Shown: positions 50,371 to 59,990 of the stretch, piece by piece
Layout of the letters: each line of letters begins with the position of its first letter
Numbering within the stretch: position 1 is the first letter of the stretch
Source: CAYOPZ01 sp964406005
Lineage (GTDB): Bacteria > Bacteroidota > Bacteroidia > Bacteroidales > SM23-62
Direction of reading: 5' to 3'
Assembly (NCBI GenBank): GCA_964406005.1
Contig: CAYOPZ010000005.1
Span: 1 to 64,000 of the forward strand
Length of the DNA: 64,000 bases
Notes under the pieces: model-generated
The model's database searches: none
The model's input: the letters and a program-made list of their open reading frames with translations, nothing else
What the model was told of the DNA's origin: nothing
Made by a program: the position numbers and the translations under genes

Positions 50371-51138
50371 ATGAAGCAGTATCTGTATTTATCGGCGACC
50401 CCCGAATCACTGGTAGCTTCGCATCTGCCCCCGGTTGAATTCGGGAATTACCTGGCCGTAGGGACACGCAAAAGGGCACGGGGACAGGCCATTTTCTTTG
50501 AGCTGGACATGGAAAAGATTGAAAACCTTCCCGTGGAATACATGAATGAAAGGCTGGTCCCCTATGAAGACGGGGAACCCAAACGATCCCTTTTCCTTTC
50601 CATTTACAGGGTCCTTGAGAATGTTCCGCTGGATGCCCTGAAAAACCTCTTCCTGGTCACGGATGACGGGAAGGTTCTCGAACTCCCTCCCGCCGCCTAT
50701 AAACCTTCCGAAGCGGATATTGTTCACCTCTACCAGCAGTTCAACCCGATTCCCACACGGGTTGCAAGCAAGCTGTCACCACCGGAATTCATTAAATTCC
50801 TCACCGATACCAGCAAACCGGTTTCGGCCCCGAAGATCTTTCTTGCGGAGCTGAAGCTGAACAAACTCTCAAAAGACTCCTATGCTCCCATACATGACCT
50901 CCCCTATCCAAACCCGGACCACCTGAGGGAATGTCTCGACAGGCTGACCTCTTCGAAAGAGCGCCTGACCAAAACCGTGATAAGACAGTTCAAAAGGGAC
51001 CTGTCCTACCGCACCGTAAAAGACGGGTTTTTCATAGGTGCCGGAGATGATTTCATGTTCTACCGGTTCCCATCCATAGAGGAGCTGGAGGGCCGGTACT
51101 ATTACTGGTGGAGGTCAGCCCTGGTGCAGTGTTTCTGA
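50371..51138 (+). CDS. Protein of unknown function with internal repeat
   Basis: 255 residues, no signal peptide or membrane segment. Two related halves are visible: about residues 13-50 (VASHLPPVEFGNYL ... AIFFELDMEKI) and about 131-168 (VASKLSPPEFIKFL ... KIFLAELKLNKL), suggesting duplication of a small alpha/beta unit. The C-terminal end is aromatic-rich (FMFYRFPS, YYYWW). I do not recognise the family. Stand-alone gene, convergent with the GH3 gene; a short CCGGGA/TCCCGG hairpin lies at the junction (51139-51153). Confidence 0.7.
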   Translation: MKQYLYLSATPESLVASHLPPVEFGNYLAVGTRKRARGQAIFFELDMEKIENLPVEYMNERLVPYEDGEPKRSLFLSIYRVLENVPLDALKNLFLVTDDGKVLELPPAAYKPSEADIVHLYQQFNPIPTRVASKLSPPEFIKFLTDTSKPVSAPKIFLAELKLNKLSKDSYAPIHDLPYPNPDHLRECLDRLTSSKERLTKTVIRQFKRDLSYRTVKDGFFIGAGDDFMFYRFPSIEELEGRYYYWWRSALVQCF

Positions 51139-51162
51139 CCGGGATGATCCCGGAAAAACATT

Positions 51163-53550
51163 TCAGGGTTCCATTTTGTTGATTTGCTCAACGGGGCTCA
51201 GGGCCCTGTTAACCTTTTTCACGACAAGCTGCCTGGGCAATTCGAAATCTGCCGTCAGCCGGATCTGTTGTGAAGAAGACCCGGCATGAACGGTATAGGT
51301 CCCGGGGTCAGCCACCCAGGCCGATGTTTCCGTATCAAAAGACGCCAGGCTTCTCGGGTTCAGCATGAGCGTAAGCGTTTCTGATTCCCCGGGCTGAAGG
51401 AGTTTTGTTTTCGCAAAAGCCTTGAGTTCCTTTTCGGGTTTATTCAGCTTTCCCGGAGGCGCCGAAAGGTATAGCTGGACAACCTCCCTGCCCGCTGCAC
51501 TTCCCGTATTGGTAACCGTTACACTTACGGTCAGCTCATCCCTGAACCTTTCCGGACTTAGGTTCAGGTCGCTGAATTCGAATGTGGTATACGACAGTCC
51601 GTAACCGAATTCATAGGATGTTTCCACGTCAAATGCATCATAATAGCGGTACCCCACATATATATCCTCTTCGTAATTCACATAGGCCACCTCGGGTTCC
51701 GTATCGGACAACAAGGATTCCACGGGTACTCCCTCCGGCATGACTATCGTGCCCGGGAAATTCCCGGCCGAAGGAACATCTTCATAGGAAACGGGGAAAG
51801 ACATGGGAAGCTTTCCCGAGGGATTCACCCTGCCGCTCAGAATATCTGCAATGGAGTTGCCTGTTTCCTGTCCTCCCTGCCATGCAAGCAGGATGGCGTC
51901 GGGATCGTTTTTCCAGCTTGCCGTTTCCACAACACCTCCCACATTAAGTATTACAACGGCCTTCTTTCCGGCTGCCCGGAACGCCTGCGAAACGTTCCTT
52001 ATCAGGGCCTGCTCGGCAGCTGTCAGGTTAAAGTCCCCCTCGACCTTGCGGTCCACTCCCTCTCCTGTGTTCCTGCCTATGGTTATCAGCGCAATATCGG
52101 ATTCTCCGGCCATTTCTTCAATGACTTCCGGATCAAGGTCCATTTCAGGTACGGGAATGATTCTGAACAGGGCATCCATCCCCGTAAGCTGCGGCTGTCC
52201 GGCCTTCACCCGCTCTATATATCCGGCGTAAACCTCTTCCAGCGACCGGTTGACGGAATAACCCGCATTTTCCAGTCCCTCCACAAGGGATACACTGTAG
52301 GCTTCGTTCACATCCCCGGAGCCGGCTCCCCCTGTAATGATATCGAAGGATGTCTGGCCGAATACGGCGATGCTTGTCACATCACCGGCAAACGGGAGAA
52401 CTCCCCCGTTTTTCAGCAGTACCATGCCGCCGGTGGCGGCCTGCCTGGTTACCAGGGCATTGGCTTCCAGATCGGGTTTGTCGGAATACGCATAACCCTG
52501 GTACCTGGGTGTTTTTTCAATGATCCCGAGTATGTTTCTGATGTTGCGGTCGAGAACGGCTTCATCCAGCTCCCCGTTCCGGACAGCCTCCAGGATGGAA
52601 TCTGTCTGCCATTCACTGCCGGGCATCAGGAGATCGTTTCCTGCAATCATCTGTGCAACGGGATCGCAACCCCCGGTCCAGTCGGTCATGACAAAACCTT
52701 CGAATCCCCAGTCGTCGCGCAGGATTATTGTAAGCAGGTCCTCACTTTGGGAGGCATAGGTTCCGTTTATTTTATTGTATGACGACATCACGGTCCACGG
52801 CCGGGCCTCCTGGACTGCAATCCTGAATCCCTCCAGGTAAATTTCGCGAAGGGCCCTTTCACTGACCCTTGTGTCGATCATGTTCCTTTGGGTTTCCTGG
52901 TTATTGGCGGCAAAATGCTTGATGGATGTTCCGACACCGTTCGATTCTATCCCGTTTACCATGGCGGCGGCAATTTTCCCTGTCAGGTACGGGTCTTCAG
53001 AGTAATACTCGAAGTTTCTTCCGCACAGGGGATTTCTGTGAATATTGAGGCCCGGGCCGAGCAGTATGTTCACACCATATTCCCTGGCCTCGCTGCCCAT
53101 GGCTTTTCCAACACTGCCGACAAGGCCTGTATCCCATGTCGAGGCAAGCAGCGTGCCTATCGGAAAGGCGGTGCAATAGTAAGTGTTCAGGCTGTCTCCC
53201 TGCCTGAGGGGCGTAATCCTCAAGCCGGCGGGCCCGTCGGCCAGGACGATTTTCGGAATGCCAAGCCTTTCGATGGCAATTGTGGTACCGGCAGCGCCGG
53301 GAACGAGATCCCCGGGGCTTCCCGTCAATGCGGCCATGGCTTCTTCCATGGCTTCGGGATCCCCGCTCTCCTGAGCGGCAAGCATCTCTTCAAGCCCGGG
53401 CATTCCGGCTCCCACAACGAATGCAGCCTTTTCTTCCAGTGTCAGTGAATCGGTCAGTCCTTCCAGGGAGGATTTTCCGTGCTGGTTTGCCTGGCAGGTA
53501 AAAAGCAATGGTATCGCCAGAACCAACACAATGCGATTGAGAGTTTTCAT
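51163..53550 (-). CDS. Glycoside hydrolase family 3 lipoprotein (beta-glucosidase-like)
   Basis: 795 residues with a lipoprotein signal (LLFTC, Cys19), so exported and membrane-anchored. GH3 N-terminal barrel (about 75-340) with GPGLNIHRNPLCGRNFEYYSEDP, the conserved KHFAANNQE and the nucleophile Asp in GFVMTDWTGG. GH3 C-terminal domain (about 375-640) and a fibronectin-III-like domain (about 680-760; VTVTNTGSAAGREVVQLYL). It releases terminal beta-linked sugars from oligosaccharides; the exact linkage cannot be read from sequence. No SusC/D or other CAZyme is adjacent, so it is not part of a classical polysaccharide locus here. Confidence 0.93.
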   Translation of the reverse strand: MKTLNRIVLVLAIPLLFTCQANQHGKSSLEGLTDSLTLEEKAAFVVGAGMPGLEEMLAAQESGDPEAMEEAMAALTGSPGDLVPGAAGTTIAIERLGIPKIVLADGPAGLRITPLRQGDSLNTYYCTAFPIGTLLASTWDTGLVGSVGKAMGSEAREYGVNILLGPGLNIHRNPLCGRNFEYYSEDPYLTGKIAAAMVNGIESNGVGTSIKHFAANNQETQRNMIDTRVSERALREIYLEGFRIAVQEARPWTVMSSYNKINGTYASQSEDLLTIILRDDWGFEGFVMTDWTGGCDPVAQMIAGNDLLMPGSEWQTDSILEAVRNGELDEAVLDRNIRNILGIIEKTPRYQGYAYSDKPDLEANALVTRQAATGGMVLLKNGGVLPFAGDVTSIAVFGQTSFDIITGGAGSGDVNEAYSVSLVEGLENAGYSVNRSLEEVYAGYIERVKAGQPQLTGMDALFRIIPVPEMDLDPEVIEEMAGESDIALITIGRNTGEGVDRKVEGDFNLTAAEQALIRNVSQAFRAAGKKAVVILNVGGVVETASWKNDPDAILLAWQGGQETGNSIADILSGRVNPSGKLPMSFPVSYEDVPSAGNFPGTIVMPEGVPVESLLSDTEPEVAYVNYEEDIYVGYRYYDAFDVETSYEFGYGLSYTTFEFSDLNLSPERFRDELTVSVTVTNTGSAAGREVVQLYLSAPPGKLNKPEKELKAFAKTKLLQPGESETLTLMLNPRSLASFDTETSAWVADPGTYTVHAGSSSQQIRLTADFELPRQLVVKKVNRALSPVEQINKMEP

Positions 53551-53602
53551 TTGGTAATTGGGGATTGGTCCTTAAAACCACACAATTTATAAAGAAATCC
53601 CG

Positions 53603-53647
53603 TAAAAATAAAAAAAATAGGGAAAGCTTCTGGCAAAAGGCTTTCCC
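53603..53647 (-). terminator. Intrinsic terminator of the TonB/ExbBD operon
   Basis: On the minus strand GGGAAAGC (53647-53640) pairs perfectly with GCTTTCCC (53627-53620) over a 12-base loop, followed by a long T-rich tract (53619-53603). It lies 33 bases beyond the tonB stop. Confidence 0.8.
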
Positions 53648-53680
53648 CCGGACATGTGATATTGAATGACTTTGGCCTGC

Positions 53681-54463
53681 TTACTCTTCCTGCATCCTGA
53701 ACTGGATCCGCACGATATACCAGACATTTACAGGCTTTCCGGCCTGCTTCCCGGGTCTCCATTTCGGCAGTGTATTAACGACCCTCAGTGCTTCTTCGTC
53801 AAGGGACGTGTCCACGCCCCTCAAAACCGTAGCCTGGTTAACATCCCCCTGGTAGGTAACACAAAACCTTACAATGACCGTTCCGGAGATCTCGTTCTCC
53901 AGGGCAATGACCGGGTATTCAATATTGCTGTAGATATAGTCATATAAAGCCTCTTCGCCACCCGGAAACCTGGGCATTTCCTCAACGAGTACGAGAACGT
54001 CCTGCGGAGGCTCAAATTCTTCGACGACCTCCTCTTCCGGTTCTATAATCTCAACGACCTCCTCATCCTGAATGATATCCATTGCCTCGGTGGCCGTTAA
54101 CAGGTCCACTTCCTCTTCAGGACTGATGGAATCGACCACTTCGGGAGCAACATATTTAAGCTGCTGGGTCGTTTCTGTCGGCGGCGGCGGGGGCGGAGCC
54201 TCCACATCCAGTTCTTCCGGCTGATCGAGTTCTTCCATGACTGCAATCACTTCCCTTTCTTCCCTTTGTTCAAACTGCTTCTGTGTTGTGGCCTTGAGAA
54301 AAGGATACAGGATCACAGCTGAAACGATGGCTATACCCGTAAGCATGGAAACCAGGAGTACACGGTTGTACCTCTTGCGCAGGCGGTATGCTCCGTACAG
54401 TTTATTCCGGTTTTTAAAGACGATCTCGTCAAATTCCGGAGCGATTATCGTTTCCTTTGCCAT
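53681..54463 (-). CDS. tonB: TonB energy transducer
   Basis: 260 residues. One membrane segment near the N-terminus (about 32-54), an acidic/proline-rich spacer (about 80-160; PPPPPTETTQ, then Glu/Val-rich) and a C-terminal TonB domain (about 180-258; VRFCVTYQGDVNQATVLRG, LPKWRPGKQAGKPVNV). It transmits proton-motive force from ExbB/ExbD to outer-membrane receptors. Last gene of the operon, 43 bases after the second exbD, with a strong terminator after it. Confidence 0.93.
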   Translation of the reverse strand: MAKETIIAPEFDEIVFKNRNKLYGAYRLRKRYNRVLLVSMLTGIAIVSAVILYPFLKATTQKQFEQREEREVIAVMEELDQPEELDVEAPPPPPPTETTQQLKYVAPEVVDSISPEEEVDLLTATEAMDIIQDEEVVEIIEPEEEVVEEFEPPQDVLVLVEEMPRFPGGEEALYDYIYSNIEYPVIALENEISGTVIVRFCVTYQGDVNQATVLRGVDTSLDEEALRVVNTLPKWRPGKQAGKPVNVWYIVRIQFRMQEE

Positions 54464-54506
54464 GATTTATACTCTATAATTTATTTAGCAAAAATCATTC
54501 CAGTAA

Positions 54507-55172
54507 TTATGGATTTCTCGAAGCAGTCATGGCATCATCCTCACCCAGTGCCTTCTCCACCATATCCTCCTCAATCCAGCTTATATCGACGAATGTATAA
54601 CGTGCTATTCCGACAATGGACATCTCATCTATAATATCAACGAGATTCCTGTATTTGGAAGTTTTATAGGCTTTGATAAGGACGATGGGGCCCGTATCGT
54701 CTTCCTTTTTGAGCTCTGCAATCGCACTTTCAACAGAATCACGCGGAAGCTCTATATTTCCTGTTAGAACATCTTCCTGAAACTGGTTCACCTTTCTGAA
54801 CAGCGCCCTGTTCCTGTCGAGCAGCACGCTGCGTATACCTTCGGCGCTGAAATCGGTTTCCTGAAGCGGAGGCGGATTATTGGGATTATCCACACTTCCC
54901 GGATACCAGAAAACCCTGTTGTCCGGTCCGAGTATAATATTCAGCGTACGGCTTTTGGCAATTTTCGGGGGAGCTACATTCTCATCCTTTTTGATCTTTT
55001 CAGGCAGAATGATCTGCATGATCTTGGGTTTGCTGAAAGCAGAGGCAAGCATGAAAAATGTGATGAGCAGACACATCAGGTCTACCATGGGCGTCATATC
55101 CACTTGAGCGGGAAGCTTCTTGGGCTTAGTCTTTTTCCCTTGCTGAGGTTGGGCTTCAACAATTTCTGCCAT
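54507..55172 (-). CDS. exbD: ExbD-family biopolymer transport protein (second copy)
   Basis: 221 residues from the ATG at 55172, 2 bases after the first exbD stop; a longer frame from 55316 lies inside that gene. The N-terminal cytoplasmic part is basic. One membrane segment (about 30-50) contains the proton-relay Asp in VDMTPMVDLMCLL. The periplasmic part (about 60-220) is larger than in E. coli ExbD (about 140 residues total), with an insert after the membrane segment. It forms the proton channel with ExbB. Confidence 0.92.
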   Translation of the reverse strand: MAEIVEAQPQQGKKTKPKKLPAQVDMTPMVDLMCLLITFFMLASAFSKPKIMQIILPEKIKKDENVAPPKIAKSRTLNIILGPDNRVFWYPGSVDNPNNPPPLQETDFSAEGIRSVLLDRNRALFRKVNQFQEDVLTGNIELPRDSVESAIAELKKEDDTGPIVLIKAYKTSKYRNLVDIIDEMSIVGIARYTFVDISWIEEDMVEKALGEDDAMTASRNP

Positions 55173-55174
55173 GA

Positions 55175-55813
55175 CTATTCCTCCATTTCTTCTGCTGATA
55201 CTTCGACAACCCTCAAACTTGTTATCAGGTTGAACCGGTTTACATTCCTGTCCTGAAATATGTCCAGCACTTTCTTGACAAGGGGGTATTCCGTATCGGC
55301 ATCCCCTTTGATGCATGCGTTGATGTTCGGATTTACCTGTCGTGCAACCAGTATCCAGGAGGACAACTGGTTATCTGTCGAATCGATGGGAATGCCGTTT
55401 TGCATTCTTTCCCTTTCGCTGTGGTTCTTCAATGCGAGATACTCTTTCATTCTCTGAATCGGAAGGCCGAATTCGGAATTGAGGTTACCGAACAGGGTTG
55501 TCTCCTCGTCCGTAAATTCAATCCCGTAACGCTTGCCCATTTCCTCCAGCATATGCTTCCTGTACTGCAGAATTGTATCGGGCCCGTTGTCGACGTTAAA
55601 GAATATCCGGTCGTCCTTTGACAGGACTACGGTCATCAGGTTGAAATTGGGGATTGTTTTTTCCGATACCGAAAAAGGAACATCGACAGGAGCTGTTTCC
55701 GCCGGCCTGATCGTTGCCGTGAGAATGAAAAACGTCAAAATCACGGAAAACAGGTCTACCATAGGCGTCATATCGATCCGCGGAGATTTCGGGGCTGTTT
55801 TTATCTTTGACAT
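55175..55813 (-). CDS. exbD: ExbD-family biopolymer transport protein (first copy)
   Basis: 212 residues. The membrane segment (about 16-36) carries the conserved Asp in RIDMTPMVDLFSVIL, followed by an extended periplasmic domain with a helical insert (about 75-145; KHMLEEMGKRYGI, RMKEYLALKNHSER). Two different ExbD subunits are common in Bacteroidota Ton systems and probably form a heteromer with the adjacent ExbB. 46 bases after exbB and 2 before the second exbD. Confidence 0.92.
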   Translation of the reverse strand: MSKIKTAPKSPRIDMTPMVDLFSVILTFFILTATIRPAETAPVDVPFSVSEKTIPNFNLMTVVLSKDDRIFFNVDNGPDTILQYRKHMLEEMGKRYGIEFTDEETTLFGNLNSEFGLPIQRMKEYLALKNHSERERMQNGIPIDSTDNQLSSWILVARQVNPNINACIKGDADTEYPLVKKVLDIFQDRNVNRFNLITSLRVVEVSAEEMEE

Positions 55814-55859
55814 ATTATCAGATCAATTTAACTTAATTCTGATCCTTGACAAAACCAGG

Positions 55860-56681
55860 CTAATTCTCTTTCAGTGATGCGGCGAATGTCTCTACCAGGC
55901 TGAACCCGGCCTCATCTATCTTGTACGAATAGGAATCTATCCTGGCCTGAAAAAAGTTATACCCCAGGATGGCCAGGCAGGACCCGAGGATACCGGTGGC
56001 CGTGTTGACCAGTGCTTCAGAAATACCCGTTGACAGTGCGAGAGAATCCGGCGCACCCGATTGCGCAAGGGCGGCGAAAGCCCGGATCATCCCCAGTACC
56101 GTACCGAACAGACCGATAAGTACCGACAGCGAGGACAGTGTGGAAAAAATTACCATGTTCCTCGACAGCATGGGGATTTCAAGGGCGGTCGCCTCTTCGA
56201 GCGATTTTTCAATGGATTCGATCTTCTGGTCATTTGTAAGTGTTTTGTCCTTCTGCAAATCGCGGTATCGCGACAGGCCTGCATGGACGACATTCGCCAG
56301 CGATCCTTTCTGCTTGCTGCAGGCTGCAAGAGCATCCTCGATCTGATCTTCAGCCAGGAGGTTCTGCAGTCTGTATATAAAAGTATTCAACCTTTTTTTC
56401 CCTTTGGCCTTTGCGAGTGTAATGATCCGTTCAACGCCGAATATAAGAACAACCATAACACAGGTCATCAGTACCGGCACTACATAACCCCCTTTATAAA
56501 TAATTCCGAGATAATTCCCCTGTATCGGATGTCCTTTGGGATTTCCTCCTTCGAAATTAATGGGGTTTCCCATAACGCTTATAAACAGATAAAGGGCAAT
56601 TGCAAAAGCAATAATGATGGCACTAACTGAAAAGGCTGACTGCAGAAAGCCTTTCAGTGCATTTCCACTTTTTTCACGCAT
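55860..56681 (-). CDS. exbB: ExbB/TolQ/MotA-family proton channel protein
   Basis: 273 residues with three membrane segments (about 15-35, 66-85 and 180-240 as the long hairpin). The C-terminal part has the family pattern LLGTVLGMIRAF and ALVNTATGI. The segment between TM1 and TM2 is longer than in E. coli ExbB. It forms the inner-membrane motor with the two ExbD proteins to energize TonB. An exact -7 element lies 57 bases upstream, so an internal promoter is likely. Confidence 0.92.
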   Translation of the reverse strand: MREKSGNALKGFLQSAFSVSAIIIAFAIALYLFISVMGNPINFEGGNPKGHPIQGNYLGIIYKGGYVVPVLMTCVMVVLIFGVERIITLAKAKGKKRLNTFIYRLQNLLAEDQIEDALAACSKQKGSLANVVHAGLSRYRDLQKDKTLTNDQKIESIEKSLEEATALEIPMLSRNMVIFSTLSSLSVLIGLFGTVLGMIRAFAALAQSGAPDSLALSTGISEALVNTATGILGSCLAILGYNFFQARIDSYSYKIDEAGFSLVETFAASLKEN

Positions 56682-56737
56682 TTTTCAATGATTTGGTTTA
56701 GATAAAGAAATGATTTGCAATATTAATTCGTCAGGAT

Positions 56738-56745
56738 CAAATATA
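56738..56745 (-). promoter_or_regulatory. Candidate -7 promoter element (TATATTTG) before exbB
   Basis: The minus strand reads TATATTTG from 56745 to 56738, 57 bases before the exbB ATG and inside the 130-base gap after the TPR gene. No well-spaced -33 TTTG is seen. Confidence 0.45.
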
Positions 56746-56811
56746 AAAATTTATAAATGTTTTTTTTTCTTATTTTTCACGCAAATTTAAAAGAAAATTA
56801 ACAATCACCCG

Positions 56812-58932
56812 CTATTCCCGCTCGAGTACTTCATTGTAAATCCTTGATTCCGTGATGGGAATTTCTTTTGTCTGATAGCCTCTTGCTGAAATCAGCAGGG
56901 CTTCCGAGCTCATGGGTATTTCGAACTTGAACTCCCCCCTGGCATTTGTAACGGTTTCGGCTGCAGTGTCCTTGACACGTATGGAAGCCCCGTTGATCGG
57001 CTCGCCCGAAGTGGTCCTGATAACCCCCCTCAGCTCATTGGGATTGATATTTTCCCGGGTCCTTCTTCTGAAATTCATAACCTGCTGCCTGGAAGCCTTG
57101 GCCTGGTTGTTATCCGGTTCGAGCTCCAGCACCCTGTCATAGTACCCGATAGACCTGTCAAAATAAGGTATTTTCTCATCCGGTTCCTTTGCGTTCTCGC
57201 TCCTCATGAACCATACGTTCGCCTTCCCGCTGTACCCGTCAGCCTGGAATTTCTTGTTATCCGGGTCAATATGGATCATACGGTCATAATAATGTTCTGC
57301 CCTGGAGTATTCCTTATTTATAAGATAATAATATCCCAGATACCCGAAAGCTTCAACCATGGCGGGGGCATTTGAAACCGAATCGGCCCTTGCTTTTTCG
57401 ATCAGGGTCTCGAATTTGGGCCTGGCAAGATTCCTCTTGAAATCGGGATCCATCCTGGAATAGGTCCTGGCGATCATCAGGTAGTTCTGAATGTTATCGG
57501 GGTATTTCTTGCCTACGATTTTGAAAATAGAGTCTGCTTTCGAATAATCCTCTGCCATATAATACGCCCTTCCAACCTGGAGGTAATCACCAACATCATC
57601 CCGTCCGTACCGGATCATTTTTTCCCAGGTCATTGCAGCGCCTTCATACCTTTTATGGGTATAATAAGCATTGGCGATCTCATTCATGAGTTTTGTATCC
57701 TCCGGGTCCATTGCAAGCGCGCTCTCATAAGCCTCGAATGCACGGTCGATCTCCGCTTCCGCACGGGCAATGCTTCCGGGATCCGTGAGATTTTCATAGC
57801 CGGCGTTCTTTTTCAGCAGGATCTTTGCAAGGGTGGTATAGTCTCTCTGGATCAGATTCTCGGCCGGAAGATCCCGGAAAAGCGCATCCAGGTACTCCAG
57901 GGCCCTGTCAAGGTCGGAGTCTTCCTTATCGTAGCAGGAGTAGGCTGCGATCCGGTTCAGGTATGCCCTGGATTTGTCCACTTTGAAAATCTCTTCCACC
58001 GTACTGATCACTTCGTCATACTCCTTTGCATAGTACAAGGCATTCACGTACCGGATCTTGGCAGGGATGTTCCCTGCGGTAAGGTCGAGGTATTTCCTGA
58101 AATACTCCTTTGACTGGTCATACCGGCCGGCCAGGGAATACAACTGGCCGAGTTCCCTGTAGGCCGGCGCAAATGCAGCATCTATGCTGATGGCCTGTTC
58201 ATAATAAGGGATCGCCGCCATCAGGCTGCGCGCCCTGACATAAATGCTGCCGATTTTCATATTGGCCGTAGGGGAAGTGGGATCATAGTCCTGTGCAAGG
58301 TTATAATACTTGACGGCGTTTGATCCGTCGTTGATTAAATTATATATATCACCGGCAATAAGATATATGTCGGGGTTTGTCCTGTCAATGCTCAGCGCCT
58401 CCCTGATGTAGGGCAGTGCTTTCGATGTATCGACCTTCCCTTCCCGGATATAGGACTCGGCGATTTTGGCAAGCGCAAAGGCATAATCCCCGGGGTTCTT
58501 GATCTTCTTTACTTTCTTGTATGCAGGAAGCTTGCCCCTGGCCTTCTGGCGCAGTTGCTCCGCTTTCCCGTCCTCACCGAGAAGGAAGGCCATTTTTGCC
58601 AGTCCTATGTAATTGAGAGACTCGGTGGAATCTGCCTCCACACCCATTTCATAAATCCCCCTTGCCCGGTTCACCTCGACGGTTATGGAATTGGAAATGG
58701 AATCGGCAAAATAATTCTGAATTGTGTTTTCCCCGTAGTAAAAGTATGTTTTCGGGTTGCCCGGCTCCGCCTGAATGAGAGCCCGGAATATTGAATCCGC
58801 GGCATCGAAACGTTCACTTTTCGTGAACTCTATGGCAGATTCAAGGTCCTGGGTAAATGCGCTGTTGCATGACAGCATGCCCGCAATACCCGAAAGAAGA
58901 ACGATCAAACCTCTGTTTATCCTTTTTTTCAT
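56812..58932 (-). CDS. TPR-repeat protein with C-terminal carboxypeptidase-regulatory-like domain
   Basis: 706 residues. N-terminal signal peptide (about 1-27, with a Cys in MLSCNSAF that could be a lipobox). At least twelve TPR-like helical pairs (about 30-620; DAADSIFRALIQAEPGNPKT, DPTSPTANMKIGSIYVRA, and so on). The end (about 630-706) is a CarboxypepD-regulatory-like beta sandwich (LRGVIRTTSGEPINGASIRV). Probably periplasmic, a scaffold for the Ton machinery encoded downstream (inference from conserved neighbourhood). It lies 29 bases after the PstS-like gene. Confidence 0.88.
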   Translation of the reverse strand: MKKRINRGLIVLLSGIAGMLSCNSAFTQDLESAIEFTKSERFDAADSIFRALIQAEPGNPKTYFYYGENTIQNYFADSISNSITVEVNRARGIYEMGVEADSTESLNYIGLAKMAFLLGEDGKAEQLRQKARGKLPAYKKVKKIKNPGDYAFALAKIAESYIREGKVDTSKALPYIREALSIDRTNPDIYLIAGDIYNLINDGSNAVKYYNLAQDYDPTSPTANMKIGSIYVRARSLMAAIPYYEQAISIDAAFAPAYRELGQLYSLAGRYDQSKEYFRKYLDLTAGNIPAKIRYVNALYYAKEYDEVISTVEEIFKVDKSRAYLNRIAAYSCYDKEDSDLDRALEYLDALFRDLPAENLIQRDYTTLAKILLKKNAGYENLTDPGSIARAEAEIDRAFEAYESALAMDPEDTKLMNEIANAYYTHKRYEGAAMTWEKMIRYGRDDVGDYLQVGRAYYMAEDYSKADSIFKIVGKKYPDNIQNYLMIARTYSRMDPDFKRNLARPKFETLIEKARADSVSNAPAMVEAFGYLGYYYLINKEYSRAEHYYDRMIHIDPDNKKFQADGYSGKANVWFMRSENAKEPDEKIPYFDRSIGYYDRVLELEPDNNQAKASRQQVMNFRRRTRENINPNELRGVIRTTSGEPINGASIRVKDTAAETVTNARGEFKFEIPMSSEALLISARGYQTKEIPITESRIYNEVLERE

Positions 58933-58961
58933 TACGATAATTTATTGTAAATGTATAATAT

Positions 58962-59918
58962 TTATTGATTTTCCAATTGTATCAGCCTGACCGGCATGGT
59001 TGCGGGAACAAGTCCCGACTTCAGGACAATCCTCTGACCCTTTTCCCCGGCCAGCCAGGATATAAATCCTGACCCCAGGCCCGTAAAGGTTTCCCGCGAA
59101 TGTGCATAAACTTCCCTGGTGAAGGGATACGATTCATCGTATATCGAGCCCTGGTAAGGAAGGTAGTACAAACTCTGGTCCAGAAAAGGCCCGGATATGG
59201 CAGCCACCTTGATCCTGTTTATGAAACTCATGCTGAGCGAATCCTCGGGGTCGCTGATCCAGTTCACACTGACGATCCCCAGACCGTCCGGATTCCCTTC
59301 GATATAGTCTATGACTTCCTGATTGCTTTCAACCGCATAAAAATTATCCGGCAGATTCTCCGTGATCTCGAATTTCTCCTTGAAATACCTTATGTTGCCC
59401 GACCTTGTATGGTCGAAAACGACATTGATCCTGCCCAGTTCCGATGCCGGATCTATCTCTTTCCACCGGGTTATTTTGCCCTGGAATATATCCCTGACTA
59501 CGTCGTACCTTAACAGCGAATCCATATTCTCCCTGTTGATGACAAGGGCCAGTGCATCATAGGCAAAAGCAGTCGTGCGAACAACGATAAGCTGGTCCCT
59601 GAGATCCTGGATCTGGTCGTCCCTCAGTTTATAACTGGATACTATCATCTGCACGGAATCATTCATGAAATCCGATACGACATCGTACTCCGGCTTGTAA
59701 TCAGCGGTAATTTTCGCGTAGGGATAATACGCAGTAAAGGTCTTGATCTCTGAATCCACCAGCAATTCAAAGGATTCGTCCACGCTGATGGTAATGTCCC
59801 CGCTTGTAGGCGTTTCATTGACCCCGGTTCCGCCGCCCCTGCATGAAATCATCACATACAGCAATCCCGCCGGGAAAAATATCCGGAAATGGAAGATCGT
59901 ATGAAATAAGCGGTTCAT
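58962..59918 (-). CDS. PstS-like substrate-binding lipoprotein in Ton operon
   Basis: 318 residues with a lipoprotein signal (YVMISC, Cys26). The mature part is a type II periplasmic-binding fold of the PstS/SphX kind: ITISVDESFELLVDSEIKTF at the start, FDHTRSGNIRYFKEKF in the middle (ligand-site Ser/Arg region) and DGLGIVSVNW. No pstC/A/B permease genes are nearby; instead it heads an exbB-exbD-exbD-tonB operon, so it probably serves the outer-membrane energizing system or phosphate sensing rather than an ABC importer (inference). An exact -7 element sits 62 bases upstream. Confidence 0.88.
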   Translation of the reverse strand: MNRLFHTIFHFRIFFPAGLLYVMISCRGGGTGVNETPTSGDITISVDESFELLVDSEIKTFTAYYPYAKITADYKPEYDVVSDFMNDSVQMIVSSYKLRDDQIQDLRDQLIVVRTTAFAYDALALVINRENMDSLLRYDVVRDIFQGKITRWKEIDPASELGRINVVFDHTRSGNIRYFKEKFEITENLPDNFYAVESNQEVIDYIEGNPDGLGIVSVNWISDPEDSLSMSFINRIKVAAISGPFLDQSLYYLPYQGSIYDESYPFTREVYAHSRETFTGLGSGFISWLAGEKGQRIVLKSGLVPATMPVRLIQLENQ

Positions 59919-59980
59919 AGACTTTGCAATTCGCTCCGGGGTTGTCCTCTGTATGAATTATTTAAAGGCAAAAATCATTC

Positions 59981-59988
59981 CAAATATA
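59981..59988 (-). promoter_or_regulatory. Candidate -7 promoter element (TATATTTG) before the PstS-like gene
   Basis: The minus strand reads TATATTTG from 59988 to 59981, just after the stop of the 2-TM protein gene and 62 bases before the ATG at 59918. Confidence 0.5.
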
Positions 59989-59990
59989 CC

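Noticed and set aside
51139..51153. CCGGGA-TGA-TCCCGG hairpin as a terminator
   Set aside because: It is followed by A residues on the plus strand and preceded by T residues on the minus strand, so no U-tract follows the stem in either direction.
47261..53550. Polysaccharide utilization locus around the TonB receptor and GH3 enzyme
   Set aside because: There is no SusD-like gene, the two genes are separated by unrelated genes, and only one CAZyme is present.
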